The notes: generated from the sequence alone by a model not told the origin. A DNA stretch of 64,000 bases from CAYPHY01 sp964410625 (GCA_964410625.1 CAYPHY010000025.1:7521-71520); one strand, 5' to 3'; shown: positions 35,636 to 44,531, counted from the stretch's first letter. Made by a program: numbers and translations.

Positions 35636-35696
35636 AGACCTCTGAGGTGTTTCCATCAGCGCCACCCCCAATTGGGCAGCAATACCTCAGAGGTCT
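35636..35696. repeat. AGACCTCTGAGGT inverted repeat between convergent genes
   Basis: Perfect 13-base arms (35636-35648 and 35684-35696) enclose 35 bases. Being between convergent genes it may act as a two-way terminator. A diverged AACCTCGCAGGTCT copy occurs near 63800. Confidence 0.8.
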
Positions 35697-35711
35697 TAGA
35701 ATCTCCGATCT

Positions 35712-36842
35712 CTAACTAAAACCCGTCCGGTGATTGGTCAGTCGCTCAAAACCGGTCTCAGTGATCAGATAGTTATGCTCGATACGGCCGCCAAACCCCT
35801 CGGCCGCCCCCTCCCCACTATAAGTCCCCGGCTCCAACGTCACCACATCCCCCACAACCAGCAGCTCTTCGCTATTTGGCACCAAAAACGGGGCTTCGGG
35901 ATGGCCTAAGCCTATCCCATGACCGGCATGATGCCCAAAGCCTTCGGCGAAATCATGCTCCTCCAGCGCCTGATAAACCGCACGATAGACATCCCCGGCG
36001 CTGTTGCCCGGCCGCAACATCCTCTCTCCGGCAGCAACGGCCGCGTGCAACGCCGTCTCCAACGCTTGCTGCTTCGGCGTCAGCGATCCATCCACTGCCA
36101 GCGTCGCCGTAAAATCGGCGCGATACCCTTCGATGATCGGGAAAATATCGAGGAGCATTACCTCGCCGGAGCGCAAGACGCGCGAGGTCGCCGGGCCGCC
36201 ACCCCCATGGGCGCGGTCGCCACTGGCAAAATCCCCCAGCGGCAACACCGCTTCCCCTGCCTCATTGACAATCGCGGCATAAATGGCGTTGTAGACCTCT
36301 AGTTCAGTGATGCCGGGGCGAATGGTAGCGCGTGCGGCGCGGTGTCCCGCTTCCACCGCCCTGACCGCCTGGCGGATCAACGCCACTTCATCTTCATCCT
36401 TACTTCGCCGCAACCCGCGAATGATGTCGGTCAGGTCAACCCACTCCTTGATCTCTACGCCAAAAGGCAGCGAACCAAGCTCAATACCCACTCGCTTGGC
36501 GCTGTAAGATTGGAGTTGTTTGTTCAGTGCTTTCACAGCAACCGGCCAAAAGTTTACCCCCGGATCGGCCGTTGCCGTATACCAGGGATAGACTTCGACC
36601 TCATCGGCAAAGGCTCCGTGTGCGGCCGAAGCCAGAAAATCATGCACCAGCAGCCGCGTTCGGCCGCTGCTGGTCTCCATCAACAAAAAAAGTGGCCCCC
36701 AGCCACTCAACGCCAATGGACTTTGCCACAGATTGCTAAAATAGTAGATGTGGCGCGGATTGCTGATGATCAGCAAGTCCGCTTCTACTAGCTCAAGTAA
36801 GCGTTCGCGTCGCGCTTTACAGCCATCAGAGGTTAAACCCAT
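35712..36842 (-). CDS. M24 family metallopeptidase (Xaa-Pro aminopeptidase-like)
   Basis: This 376-aa peptidase has an N-terminal creatinase-like domain (about 1-130) and a C-terminal pita-bread domain. Metal ligands are in LLDIFPIIEGYRADFT, the FGHHAGHGIGLGHPE histidine and the glutamates in LEPGTYS and GRIEHNYLIT. It removes N-terminal residues before proline or acts as a dipeptidase such as prolidase; which one is unclear. It stands alone on the minus strand. Confidence 0.88.
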   Translation of the reverse strand: MGLTSDGCKARRERLLELVEADLLIISNPRHIYYFSNLWQSPLALSGWGPLFLLMETSSGRTRLLVHDFLASAAHGAFADEVEVYPWYTATADPGVNFWPVAVKALNKQLQSYSAKRVGIELGSLPFGVEIKEWVDLTDIIRGLRRSKDEDEVALIRQAVRAVEAGHRAARATIRPGITELEVYNAIYAAIVNEAGEAVLPLGDFASGDRAHGGGGPATSRVLRSGEVMLLDIFPIIEGYRADFTATLAVDGSLTPKQQALETALHAAVAAGERMLRPGNSAGDVYRAVYQALEEHDFAEGFGHHAGHGIGLGHPEAPFLVPNSEELLVVGDVVTLEPGTYSGEGAAEGFGGRIEHNYLITETGFERLTNHRTGFS

Positions 36843-36862
36843 CTTACACCATCACCCAATGT

Positions 36863-37017
36863 TACCCGGCGAAAAGCTCCGCGAGATTGACGTCAAAGCC
36901 TTCCAAAATCCCTTCCCCGCGCAAAACATCCTTTCCTTCCAAAAGCCCCACATCACGCGGCGAGCGATAACGCCAGACCATTTCAATTTGCGGATCGACA
37001 ATCCACACCTGCCATAT
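36863..37017 (-). pseudogene. C-terminal remnant of a Uma2 family (DUF820) gene
   Basis: Reading the minus strand from 37017 to the TAA at 36863-36865 gives about 51 codons that match the C-terminal strand and helix of Uma2 proteins (WQVWIVDPQIEMVWRYR, then a VLRGEGILEGFDVNLAELF-like end). A stop codon lies directly upstream and no start codon is present. The catalytic half is gone, so this is a decayed fragment. Confidence 0.75.
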
Positions 37018-37159
37018 TCATTCTAACATAATCTTACCATTCCAAACAATCGTGCTATAATCTTAGTAAGTAGTATCAACCAGGCGATTGTTCGGCTCCC
37101 CCACACAGCAAAATAGGGTTCTTGTGTCCGGTGTCGTCGCTTGGCAATACGTTTTTACT

Positions 37160-37262
37160 CACTAAGGACTTGCGCATTTGCATCGAATTTACGCGAATTA
37201 GGAGCTATTTTTCGCGTTAATTCGCGCTAATTCGTTGCTAAGATCGCTTAACTGCGTAAGCC
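37160..37262. repeat. MITE-like element B with TTACGCGAATT hairpin core
   Basis: AAGGACTTGCGCATTTG at the left and TGCGTAAGCCC at the right are imperfect inverted ends. The core is a hairpin of ACGCGAATT units. Ends and layout match 30468-30575, though the core units differ. It lies just upstream of sdhC. Confidence 0.65.
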
Positions 37263-37291
37263 CGTCACTATAAGATGGAGGCAGTTGATTC

Positions 37292-37756
37292 ATGGCATCC
37301 TTATTGCTCACCGTCCGCGAGAGTATCCGTTATCGCGGCCGCAGCGGGCATTATAGCTGGCTCGCTCACCGCATTTCGGGACTCGCAATCCTCTTTTTCC
37401 TGGTCATCCACGTGTGGGACACGGCCAACGCTTACTTCTGGCCCCAGGCGTATGGCTGGTCAATCGCCCTCTTTAAGGTCCCCTTTTTTGGCTTAGGGGA
37501 AGTGGGCATCATGGCCGCCGTTCTCTACCACGCCATCAATGGCACGCGGATCACCATCCTCGACTTCAAGCCTGAATGGTGGAAGTATCAGCGTCAGAGT
37601 TCCCTGATCGCCTGGGGGCTTTTTGCTCTGGCCTTCATCCCGGCGGCGATCATCATGCTCAGCGGCATTTGGGGCCATTGCAGCGAACTGAGCGCGGCCG
37701 GTAACTCATGCTGGACAATCCCCGCCTATAGCGACTTCGCCGACCTGGCGCGATAA
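37292..37756 (+). CDS. sdhC: Succinate dehydrogenase cytochrome b556 subunit (SdhC)
   Basis: This 154-aa protein is the first membrane anchor of succinate:quinone oxidoreductase. Three helices are visible. The SdhC signature AHRISGLAILFFLVIHVWDT includes the quinone-site Ser and Arg and a candidate haem-ligand His. A second signature, LYHAINGTRI, lies before helix 3. GGAGG at 37276-37280 precedes the ATG. It opens the sdhCDAB operon, downstream of a MITE-like repeat. Confidence 0.92.
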   Translation: MASLLLTVRESIRYRGRSGHYSWLAHRISGLAILFFLVIHVWDTANAYFWPQAYGWSIALFKVPFFGLGEVGIMAAVLYHAINGTRITILDFKPEWWKYQRQSSLIAWGLFALAFIPAAIIMLSGIWGHCSELSAAGNSCWTIPAYSDFADLAR

Positions 37757-37772
37757 TTGGAGGTCAACAACC

Positions 37773-38189
37773 ATGACTACAATCTCTGGTGATCAACATA
37801 TAGCGCAACCGATAACAGTTCGTCGCGTTAAGCTACAAACCAATTGGGAGCGTTATAGCTTTCTCTTTATGCGGCTATCGGGTGTTGGCCTGCTTGTGCT
37901 GGCCGTCGGCCATATGGTTATCCAACACATCTTGAACGGTTCGGCGACGCTGACCATTCAATTTGTAGCGGCGCAGTGGAGTAACTGGGGCTGGAAAGCG
38001 TATGACATTTTGCTGCTCTGGCTGGCTATTCCACATGGCATCAATGGTCTGCGCTATGTTTTGGGTGACTATATCCATAATCGCGCTGCGATGAGAGCCG
38101 TTACGGCCGTACTGGCAATCTTTGTCGTTGCCACCGTCATCTGGGCCACCATCGGTATGATCCTCTTCGATCCGGCCCCCTTCCAATAA
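37773..38189 (+). CDS. sdhD: Succinate dehydrogenase membrane anchor subunit (SdhD)
   Basis: This 138-aa three-helix protein is the second membrane anchor. It starts 16 bases after sdhC and has GGAGG directly upstream. Helix 1 contains GVGLLVLAVGHMVIQHILNG with candidate haem-ligand histidines. The loop IPHGINGLRYVLGDY matches the SdhD pattern HGxNGLR. Confidence 0.92.
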   Translation: MTTISGDQHIAQPITVRRVKLQTNWERYSFLFMRLSGVGLLVLAVGHMVIQHILNGSATLTIQFVAAQWSNWGWKAYDILLLWLAIPHGINGLRYVLGDYIHNRAAMRAVTAVLAIFVVATVIWATIGMILFDPAPFQ

Positions 38190-38209
38190 TCCCATTAGCC
38201 AACGAGGAG

Positions 38210-39991
38210 ATGATGAAAATACATACATTTGACGCGGTGATTGTTGGCGCAGGCGGGGCGGGGCTAATGGCCGCGCTCTATGCCAGCAGAGCCGCCAAAG
38301 TCGCCGTTATTTCCAAACTCTACCCCACACGCTCCCACACCGGCGCAGCCCAGGGTGGCATTGGCGCCGCCCTCGGCAATGTCGAGGAAGACCGCTGGGA
38401 GTGGCACGCCTATGACACGGTGAAAGGCTCGGACTATCTGGCCGACCAGGACGCCGTGGATGTTCTCTGCAAAGAGGCGGTTGATACGGTGATTGAACTG
38501 GAGCATATGGGGTTGCCGTTTGACCGCTTGCCCAACGGCCGCATTGCCCAACGTCGCTTCGGCGGCCACACCAACAATGAAACGGGCAAGCCCGTCCCCC
38601 GTGCCTGTCACGCGGCCGACCGCACCGGCCATATGATCCTGCAAACGCTTTACCAGCAATGCATCAAGAATCAGGTCAACTTCTTCGACGAATTTCATGT
38701 TGTGGACCTCATTCGTGTGGACAATACCATTCGCGGCGTCATTGCCTATGAGATCGCCACCGGCGAGTTCCACATTTTCCACAGCAAAGCCGTCCACTTC
38801 GCCACCGGCGGTTGGGGGCGGTGTTGGGAAGTCACCTCCAACGCCCACGCCCTAACCGGCGACGGCGCTGCGATCTGCCTGCGGCGTGGCATTCCGCTGC
38901 AAGATATGGAGTTCTTCCAATTCCACCCCACCGGCATCTACAAGCTCGGCATTTTGATCACCGAAGGGGTGCGCGGTGAAGGGGGCATCTTGCTCAACAG
39001 CGAAGGCGAACGCTTCATGGAGCGTTATGCGCCGACGATTAAAGACCTGGCCAGCCGCGATGTGGTCAGCCGGGCGATCTTCCTCGAAATTCAAGCCGGG
39101 CGCGGCATTAACGGCCAGAACTATGTCCATCTGGATGTGACGCCGGAGACCTGTAACTTCTATTTTGAGAAGGACGGCGACCCACGGCGGATCACCCGCG
39201 AGACGATTGAAACAAAACTCCCTGATATTGCCGACTTCACCCGTACTTACCTCGGCGTCGACCCGGCCACGGAACCGATGCCGATCCAGCCTACCGCTCA
39301 CTATGCGATGGGCGGCATTCCGACTGACATCGACGGCCGCGTCCTGCTCGACAGCCAACGCACCCCCATTGATGGCCTCTATGCCGCCGGAGAAGTGGCC
39401 TGTGTCTCTGTTCATGGCGCTAACCGCCTGGGGACCAACTCGCTGGTTGATCTGGTCGTCTTCGGCCGTCGCTCCGGCGTCCATATGGGGCAATATTGCC
39501 AGGAAGCGGAGTTGCTTCCCCTGCCCGATGGGGTAGCTGATGAGGTCGCCGCCGAGTTTGACCGCATCCGCAACGGCAGCGGCGGCGTGAAGCCATATAC
39601 CTTGCGCCAGCGGATGCAAAAGACGATGACCGACAACGTTGGCGTCTTCCGCACGGCCGACTTGATGCAAAACGCCATTGACACCTTATCGCAACTACGC
39701 GAAGATTACTCGCGCAATTTGCAAATTGACGACAAAGGCATGCGCTTCAACACCGACCTGCTGGAAGCATGGGAGCTTGGTTGTCTGTTGGAGTTGGCGC
39801 ATGTAACGGCCGTTTCCGCCAAAGCGCGTCCAGAAAGTCGCGGCGGCCACGCCCGCGACGACTTTCCAGAGCGTGATGATGATCAGTGGCTCAAGCACAC
39901 CCTTTGTCACAAAGGTGAAAATGGCGACTTTACCCTGGATTACAAACCGGTCGTCCTCGGCCGATATGAACCGAAGAAGCGTGTATATTAG
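38210..39991 (+). CDS. sdhA: Succinate dehydrogenase flavoprotein subunit (SdhA)
   Basis: This 593-aa subunit oxidises succinate to fumarate. The dinucleotide motif GAGGAGLMAAL (13-23) and the covalent-FAD histidine in TRSHTGAAQGG (His43) are present, as are catalytic HPTGIY and ANRLGTNSL segments. The length matches the family. Two tandem ATG codons make the exact start uncertain by one residue. A hairpin repeat follows before sdhB. Confidence 0.95.
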   Translation: MMKIHTFDAVIVGAGGAGLMAALYASRAAKVAVISKLYPTRSHTGAAQGGIGAALGNVEEDRWEWHAYDTVKGSDYLADQDAVDVLCKEAVDTVIELEHMGLPFDRLPNGRIAQRRFGGHTNNETGKPVPRACHAADRTGHMILQTLYQQCIKNQVNFFDEFHVVDLIRVDNTIRGVIAYEIATGEFHIFHSKAVHFATGGWGRCWEVTSNAHALTGDGAAICLRRGIPLQDMEFFQFHPTGIYKLGILITEGVRGEGGILLNSEGERFMERYAPTIKDLASRDVVSRAIFLEIQAGRGINGQNYVHLDVTPETCNFYFEKDGDPRRITRETIETKLPDIADFTRTYLGVDPATEPMPIQPTAHYAMGGIPTDIDGRVLLDSQRTPIDGLYAAGEVACVSVHGANRLGTNSLVDLVVFGRRSGVHMGQYCQEAELLPLPDGVADEVAAEFDRIRNGSGGVKPYTLRQRMQKTMTDNVGVFRTADLMQNAIDTLSQLREDYSRNLQIDDKGMRFNTDLLEAWELGCLLELAHVTAVSAKARPESRGGHARDDFPERDDDQWLKHTLCHKGENGDFTLDYKPVVLGRYEPKKRVY

Positions 39992-40060
39992 GAGACTGGG
40001 AGATTGGGAGACTATGAGATTCGCAGTTGTAATCTCCTAGTCTCTCAGTCCCTTAGTCTC
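39990..40060. repeat. Hairpin repeat inside the sdh operon, GGAGACTGGGAGATT flavour
   Basis: GGAGACTGGGAGATTGGGAG pairs with the complementary CTCCTAGTCTCTCAGTC arm. It lies between sdhA and sdhB and could protect or cap the upstream mRNA segment. Confidence 0.85.
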
Positions 40061-40074
40061 AAAGGATTCTGCTC

Positions 40075-40797
40075 ATGCAAGTCGAAATGCGTGTCCGGCG
40101 CTTCAACCCGGAAAGAGATGAGAAACCCTGGTGGGGAGAGTATAAACTGGATAAAGCCCATAGCAGCGATACGGTGTTGGATTTGCTGCACCGCGTCAAG
40201 TGGGAAATTGATGGCACGCTGACCCTGCGCCGCTCCTGCGCCCACGGCGTTTGCGGCTCGGACGCTATGCGTATCAACGGCGCGAATGCGCTGGCCTGTA
40301 AGACGCTGGTCAGCCGCCTGGCTAACGGTGGCGACACTGTGAAAGTCCAGGTGGAACCGATACTTGGTATGCCGGTGATCAAAGATCTGGTGGTGGATAT
40401 GGAGCCATTCTTCGACCACTACCGCTCTGTGCTGCCTTATTTTGTTAACGATTCGCCACCACCGGCCGACGGCCGCGAACGGCTGCAATCCCCCGCCGAC
40501 CGCGAGCGTTTCGATGACACCACAAAGTGTATCCTTTGCGCCGCCTGCACCAGCGCCTGCCCCAGCTTTTGGGCAGACGATCGCTATGTTGGCCCGGCAG
40601 CCATTGTCCAGGCCCACCGCTTCATCTTCGACAGCCGCGACGAAGCGTATGGCGAACGGCTAAAGGTCATGGGCGATCAATTTGGCGTCTGGCGCTGCCG
40701 CACCATCTTCAACTGTACCAACGCTTGCCCCCGTGAGATCGAAGTCACCAAAGCGATTGCAGAGGTGAAGGTAGCGTTGACGACGGGTGAGGTGTAA
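40075..40797 (+). CDS. sdhB: Succinate dehydrogenase iron-sulfur subunit (SdhB)
   Basis: This 240-aa subunit passes electrons from FAD to quinone. The [2Fe-2S] ligands are Cys55, Cys60, Asp63 (Asp in place of Cys, as in E. coli) and Cys75. The ferredoxin half has CILCAACTSACP and CRTIFNCTNACP for the [4Fe-4S] and [3Fe-4S] clusters. AGGA lies upstream of the ATG. A further repeat marks the operon end. Confidence 0.95.
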   Translation: MQVEMRVRRFNPERDEKPWWGEYKLDKAHSSDTVLDLLHRVKWEIDGTLTLRRSCAHGVCGSDAMRINGANALACKTLVSRLANGGDTVKVQVEPILGMPVIKDLVVDMEPFFDHYRSVLPYFVNDSPPPADGRERLQSPADRERFDDTTKCILCAACTSACPSFWADDRYVGPAAIVQAHRFIFDSRDEAYGERLKVMGDQFGVWRCRTIFNCTNACPREIEVTKAIAEVKVALTTGEV

Positions 40798-40799
40798 CG

Positions 40800-40879
40800 A
40801 GGAGACTGGGAGATTAAGAGGCTGAGAGACTAAGGGATTGTACTCTCTCAGTCTCTCAATCTCCTAGTCTCTTAGTCTC
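40800..40879. repeat. Hairpin repeat, GAGACTGGGAGATTAAGAG flavour
   Basis: The left arm GGAGACTGGGAGATTAAGAG pairs with CTCAATCTCCTAGTCTC on the right. It lies between convergent sdhB and MBL-hydrolase genes. Confidence 0.85.
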
Positions 40880-41579
40880 CGTCCCTCCCCCACTTCCTTT
40901 TAAACCGTTCACTCGCCCCGCCAACCATCGCCCGGCCGTGGCCGAAGCAGGCGATTTCAAAGTCCAGCGCGGCCAATTTCTTCGCGCTTTCCAGGGCTAC
41001 GGCCACATCTTCATGGACAGGGGCAAGTCCCAGCGATAGAAAGTTGGTCGCTGCGTCGGCAACAAACATCACCCCGCCATGCTGCGGCCAGAGAAAGGCC
41101 AACTGCCCCAGGCTATGCCCCGGCACATGCACGGCCGTCATTCCCCCCGCGACGGGAACGATGGTTCCATCCAACAGCTGTAGCTCAATCGGCGTCAGCT
41201 CCACCGTTGCGGTCGGATTCTTGATAAAGAGGCGAGCGAACAGCTTGTTAAACAATCCCGGCGCGACCTGGTTGAAGGACGGCCGCAGGGCCAGCCCGGA
41301 GCCGACCAAAATCGCATCCGCCGGATGCATTACCGTTGTTGCACCGCTCAGCCGCTTTATCTCCGCCAATCCCCCGGCATGGTCATAATGGGCATGGGTG
41401 ATCAGGATGTGGCTGATGTCGGCCGGTTGGCGGCCGAGTTCAGCAAGCGCCGCCACTATCTTCGGCGGCGAATCGGCCGTTCCGCAATCTATCAACGTCA
41501 AGCCATCATCCGCGACGACCAAAAAAGCATTGACCCTTCCCAATGATATTTGATACAAACCCGCCGCCAACTCACGCAT
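40872..41579 (-). CDS. MBL-fold metallo-hydrolase
   Basis: This 235-aa protein has the metallo-beta-lactamase fold. The zinc motif HAHYDHAGG is near residue 61, with further ligands in HVPGHSLGQL (His) and FVADAATN (Asp). This group includes glyoxalase II-like and quorum-quenching hydrolases; the substrate cannot be told from sequence. No signal peptide is visible. Confidence 0.85.
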   Translation of the reverse strand: MRELAAGLYQISLGRVNAFLVVADDGLTLIDCGTADSPPKIVAALAELGRQPADISHILITHAHYDHAGGLAEIKRLSGATTVMHPADAILVGSGLALRPSFNQVAPGLFNKLFARLFIKNPTATVELTPIELQLLDGTIVPVAGGMTAVHVPGHSLGQLAFLWPQHGGVMFVADAATNFLSLGLAPVHEDVAVALESAKKLAALDFEIACFGHGRAMVGGASERFKRKWGRDGD

Positions 41580-41638
41580 AGGAACTCCTGTTTTCGCCTC
41601 AATATCGCAAGTAAGCCATTGATTGAGGAATCCAATCT

Positions 41639-41722
41639 AACGCAGAGGCGCAGAGATGCAGAGACGCAGAGAAAAATGAGGTTCTACTACTCTGCGCCTC
41701 TGCTTCTCCGCGTCTCTGCGTT
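41639..41722. repeat. Hairpin repeat, CGCAGAGGCGCAGAG flavour
   Basis: AACGCAGAGGCGCAGAGATG on the left pairs with CTCTGCGCCTCTGC and CGTCTCTGCGTT on the right, with AAAAA residues following. It lies between the MBL and HyuB genes. Confidence 0.85.
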
Positions 41723-41768
41723 AAAAAATCACGCATTACTCGCCCACCACCCCACCACTCGTCACTCA

Positions 41769-43591
41769 TCACCCCCCACTCTCCCCCCAACCGCCGCCGC
41801 CTGGTGTTTCAATTCGTAGCGTATCCCCTGGCCGCAAATCGGCCGTCACCTTGCCAGGGAGGGGAATCGTCTCCCCATCGCGGATCAGGGTGTTGCGCCC
41901 CATCGCGCCTGCTTCACCGCCAGCAAGGCCATAGGGCGGCCGTTCACGCCGTTCGCTGGTGATGGTGATCGTCACCGGACTCAGAAATTGCAGCGAGCGC
42001 ACCAGCCCCTCGCCGCCCTGGTGTTGCCCGCGGCCGCCAGACCCACGCCGCAAGCTATATTCCACAATCCGTAATGGATAGCTGTGTTCCAACGCTTCCA
42101 CCGGCGTATTGCGTGTGTTCGACATGTGGACATGAACGCCGCTGGCCCCACCGGCCGTTGGCCCCGCCCCCGCGCCGCCGCCTATCGTCTCATAGTAGGC
42201 AAAGTGGGAAGCAAAGGCAGGCCATTCAGTGGGATAACGGCCGCCAAAGGTCAAATTATTCATCGTTCCCTGACTGGCGGCCGGCATCAGTCCGGGCAAT
42301 GCTTGCGCCAAAGCCCCCAAGACCACATCGGTAATCCGCTGCGAGGTCTCTACATTTCCGGCGGCCACTGCATGGGGCGGTTGTGGGTCGAGCAGCGAAG
42401 CGGAAGGGATATGGACGGTCAACGGGGCAAAGGCCCCCTGGTTCATCGGCAAATCCACCCCCAGCAACGCCAGGGCGACACAACGCAGACAGTAGGCAAC
42501 GGCCGACTCGACAATCGCCGGAACCGCGTTCAGGTTGCCGTTCACCGCAGCGGCCGTCCCCGCGAAGTCCACTGTCATTTGTTCTCCGTGCACTTCAACC
42601 GTCGCTTGAATGGGTAGCGGGTCGCTGCCCTGACCGTCGTTATCCAGCGCGTCGCGGAAGGTGTAGCGGCCGTCCGGGATTTGCCCGATAGCCGCGCGGG
42701 TCAGCCGTTCGGCATAAGCGATCAGCTCTCGCGCATAGTGCAAGCAATCTTCCAGACCGTAACGGCCGACGATCTCCTCCAGCCGCGCCGCGCCTGTGGC
42801 GTGCGCCGCCAGTTGCGCCGCCAGATCGCCATCCCGCTCCCAGGGCGTGCGGACATTGCGGAGGATTAGCTCCCAGACAGCATCGTTGCGACGGCCGCCT
42901 TCCACCAGCTTCAGCGGGGGGATGATAATCCCCTCCTGGTACAACTCCGTTGAAAGCGGCATCGAACCCGGCGACATCCCACCCACATCCGCATGGTGGG
43001 CGCGGCTGGCGACGAAAAACGAAACCGGATTGGGGATTGGGGATTGCGGATTNNNNNNNNNNNNNNNNNNNNNNNNNNNNNNNNNNNNNNNNNNNNNNNN
43101 NNNNNNNNNNNNNNNNNNNNNNNNNNNNNNNNNNNNNNNNNNNNNNNNNNNNGGGCGCGGCTGGCGACGAAAAACGAAACCGGATTGGGGATTGGGGATT
43201 GCGGATTCGTCGCTGAATCCGCAATCCCCAATCCCCAATCCGCATTAACAAAGACCGGCGACACCAACGTAATATCCGGCAGATGGTTGCCGCCCTGGTA
43301 GGGGTCGTTGAGGATGACCACGTCGCCGGGTTGGAAGGGGGAGCAACGGGCGACGGCCGCCCGCACCGAAGCGGGCATCGCCCCCAGATGTACCGGGATA
43401 TGTGCCGCCTGCGCCAACATTTGCGGGCCATCCACTTCGTTGAGAAAAACGGCACAGCTAAAATCCAGCCGTTCTTTGATATTCGGGCTATAGGCGGCGC
43501 GGCCAAGCGTCACCCCCATCTCCTCCGCCACCGAAGCAAACAGATGCCCAAAAATAGCCAACGTCGCCGCGTCGATCATAGAATCACTCAA
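41769..43591 (-). CDS. Hydantoinase B/oxoprolinase family protein (HyuB), split by an artefactual gap
   Basis: The frame before and after the gap at 43053-43152 differ by two. Removing the 100 N plus the 55-base duplicated flank gives one protein of 555 aa, the normal size for the HyuB subunit of N-methylhydantoinase/acetophenone carboxylase-type enzymes. Family motifs include the N-terminal IKERLDFSCA, NDPYQGGNHLPDI, SRAHHADVGG(M)SPGS, and the C-terminal GGxRRGSGGxG-like loop. A 20-residue stretch just before SRAHHADVGG is encoded by a perfect hairpin repeat. No HyuA (ATPase) gene is adjacent. Confidence 0.85.
43053..43152. other. Assembly gap (100 N) between overlapping contig ends
   Basis: The 55 bases on each side (42998-43052 and 43153-43207) are identical. 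Collapsing them restores the hyuB frame. The overlap contains part of a hairpin repeat, which probably caused the break. Confidence 0.95.
43180..43245. repeat. In-frame perfect hairpin repeat, GATTGGGGATTG flavour
   Basis: Arms of about 26 bases (GGATTGGGGATTGGGGATTG... and its complement) flank an 8-base loop. The whole hairpin is read as 20 extra residues inside HyuB. Confidence 0.9.
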
Positions 43592-43596
43592 TGAGT

Positions 43597-43680
43597 GGAG
43601 AGTCGAGAGTGGTTAGTGTATCAATATACCAATACACCAATACACCACTATACCAATCTCTAATCTCCACCCTCCAATCC
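43597..43680. repeat. Mosaic repeat before hyuB
   Basis: GAGTGGAGAGTCGAGAGTGG, then CCAATACACC units and AATCTCTAATCTCCA units. Parts pair weakly; most is single-arm. Confidence 0.6.
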
Positions 43681-44241
43681 CTATTCTTCTCTCGAATCTA
43701 TAAACACCGGCAAATTGCCGAGGGCAACGATACCTGTCCAATCGAGATCGCCCTCGGTGAACACGGCCGCTACCTGTGCCACCTCTCCACCAGCATCAGC
43801 CACCACCTGGCGCATTGCCGCTAGCGTGCTGCCGGTGCTGATCACATCATCTACCAGGATTGCTTTCTTGTGTTTGATGAAATCGCGGTCTTTCTCGTCT
43901 AAAAACAGCGTTTGGGTCTTGCCGGTGGTGATGGATACTGTCTCGGCCTTCAGCGCATCCCCCATATAGGACTTATATGCCTTACGCAGGACAATATAAG
44001 GCAACCCCATCAACGCGCTCATTTCGTAGATCAGCGGGATTGATTTGGCCTCGGCCGTCACCAGCACATCCGCCTCAATACTCTTCAACTTTTCAGCCAG
44101 GGCGGCGGCCGATGCCTTGACCACATACGTATCCCCTAGCATGTTAAAAATGGCAATCCGCACCCCCGGCGCAACTTCAAAGAGGGGAAAGTGGCGGACC
44201 AGCCCGGCAACTTCCACCGTATATGTCTCTCGTTGTAACAT
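43681..44241 (-). CDS. PRPP-dependent phosphoribosyltransferase (adenine PRT-like)
   Basis: This 186-aa type I phosphoribosyltransferase salvages a purine base or acts as a regulatory relative. The PRPP loop AILVDDVISTGSTLAAM (about 130-146) and the PPi loop region EAKSIPLIYEMSALMGLP match the APRT/xanthine PRT group. Length fits APRT. Base preference is not certain. It is transcribed toward hyuB, with a mosaic repeat between them. Confidence 0.85.
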   Translation of the reverse strand: MLQRETYTVEVAGLVRHFPLFEVAPGVRIAIFNMLGDTYVVKASAAALAEKLKSIEADVLVTAEAKSIPLIYEMSALMGLPYIVLRKAYKSYMGDALKAETVSITTGKTQTLFLDEKDRDFIKHKKAILVDDVISTGSTLAAMRQVVADAGGEVAQVAAVFTEGDLDWTGIVALGNLPVFIDSREE

Positions 44242-44278
44242 CGTCTGGTGAACTCCTTCTTATTGGATAGAATACCGA

Positions 44279-44352
44279 TAGTAATTGTTAATGGTTAATG
44301 GTTAATTGTCAATTGTTAAGGGCAACTTGTAGAGCGATTTGGCAAATCGCTC
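44279..44352. repeat. Short repeats: GGTTAATTGTCAATTG arm and GAGCGATTT hairpin
   Basis: GTTAATGGTTAATGG / CAATTGTTAA units are followed by a small hairpin, GAGCGATTT-ggc-AAATCGCTC. A diverged copy of the latter lies near 17025. Confidence 0.65.
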
Positions 44353-44398
44353 ATTCAAGCGCACGATTTACCAAATATTGCTAATAATGAAGTTCGGA

Positions 44399-44494
44399 AT
44401 TAACCACGGATGACACAGATTTGACAGATTTTCACGGATTCCTCGGCTTAAAATCCGTGCTCATCCATCCGATCTGTGTTTATCTGTGGTTAAT
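44399..44494. repeat. Hairpin repeat, AACCACGGATGACACAGAT flavour
   Basis: AATTAACCACGGATGACACAG and CTGTGTTTATCTGTGGTTAA are the outer arms; inner CACGGATT pairs with AATCCGTG. It lies in front of the quinone reductase gene. Confidence 0.85.
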
Positions 44495-44531
44495 TTGGAT
44501 AAGTTAATACACAGATGGAAGGAGTCAGCAC

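Noticed and set aside
38852..39670. A 272-codon open frame antisense to sdhA
   Set aside because: The sense strand encodes a complete SdhA with all motifs; the antisense frame has no recognisable features.
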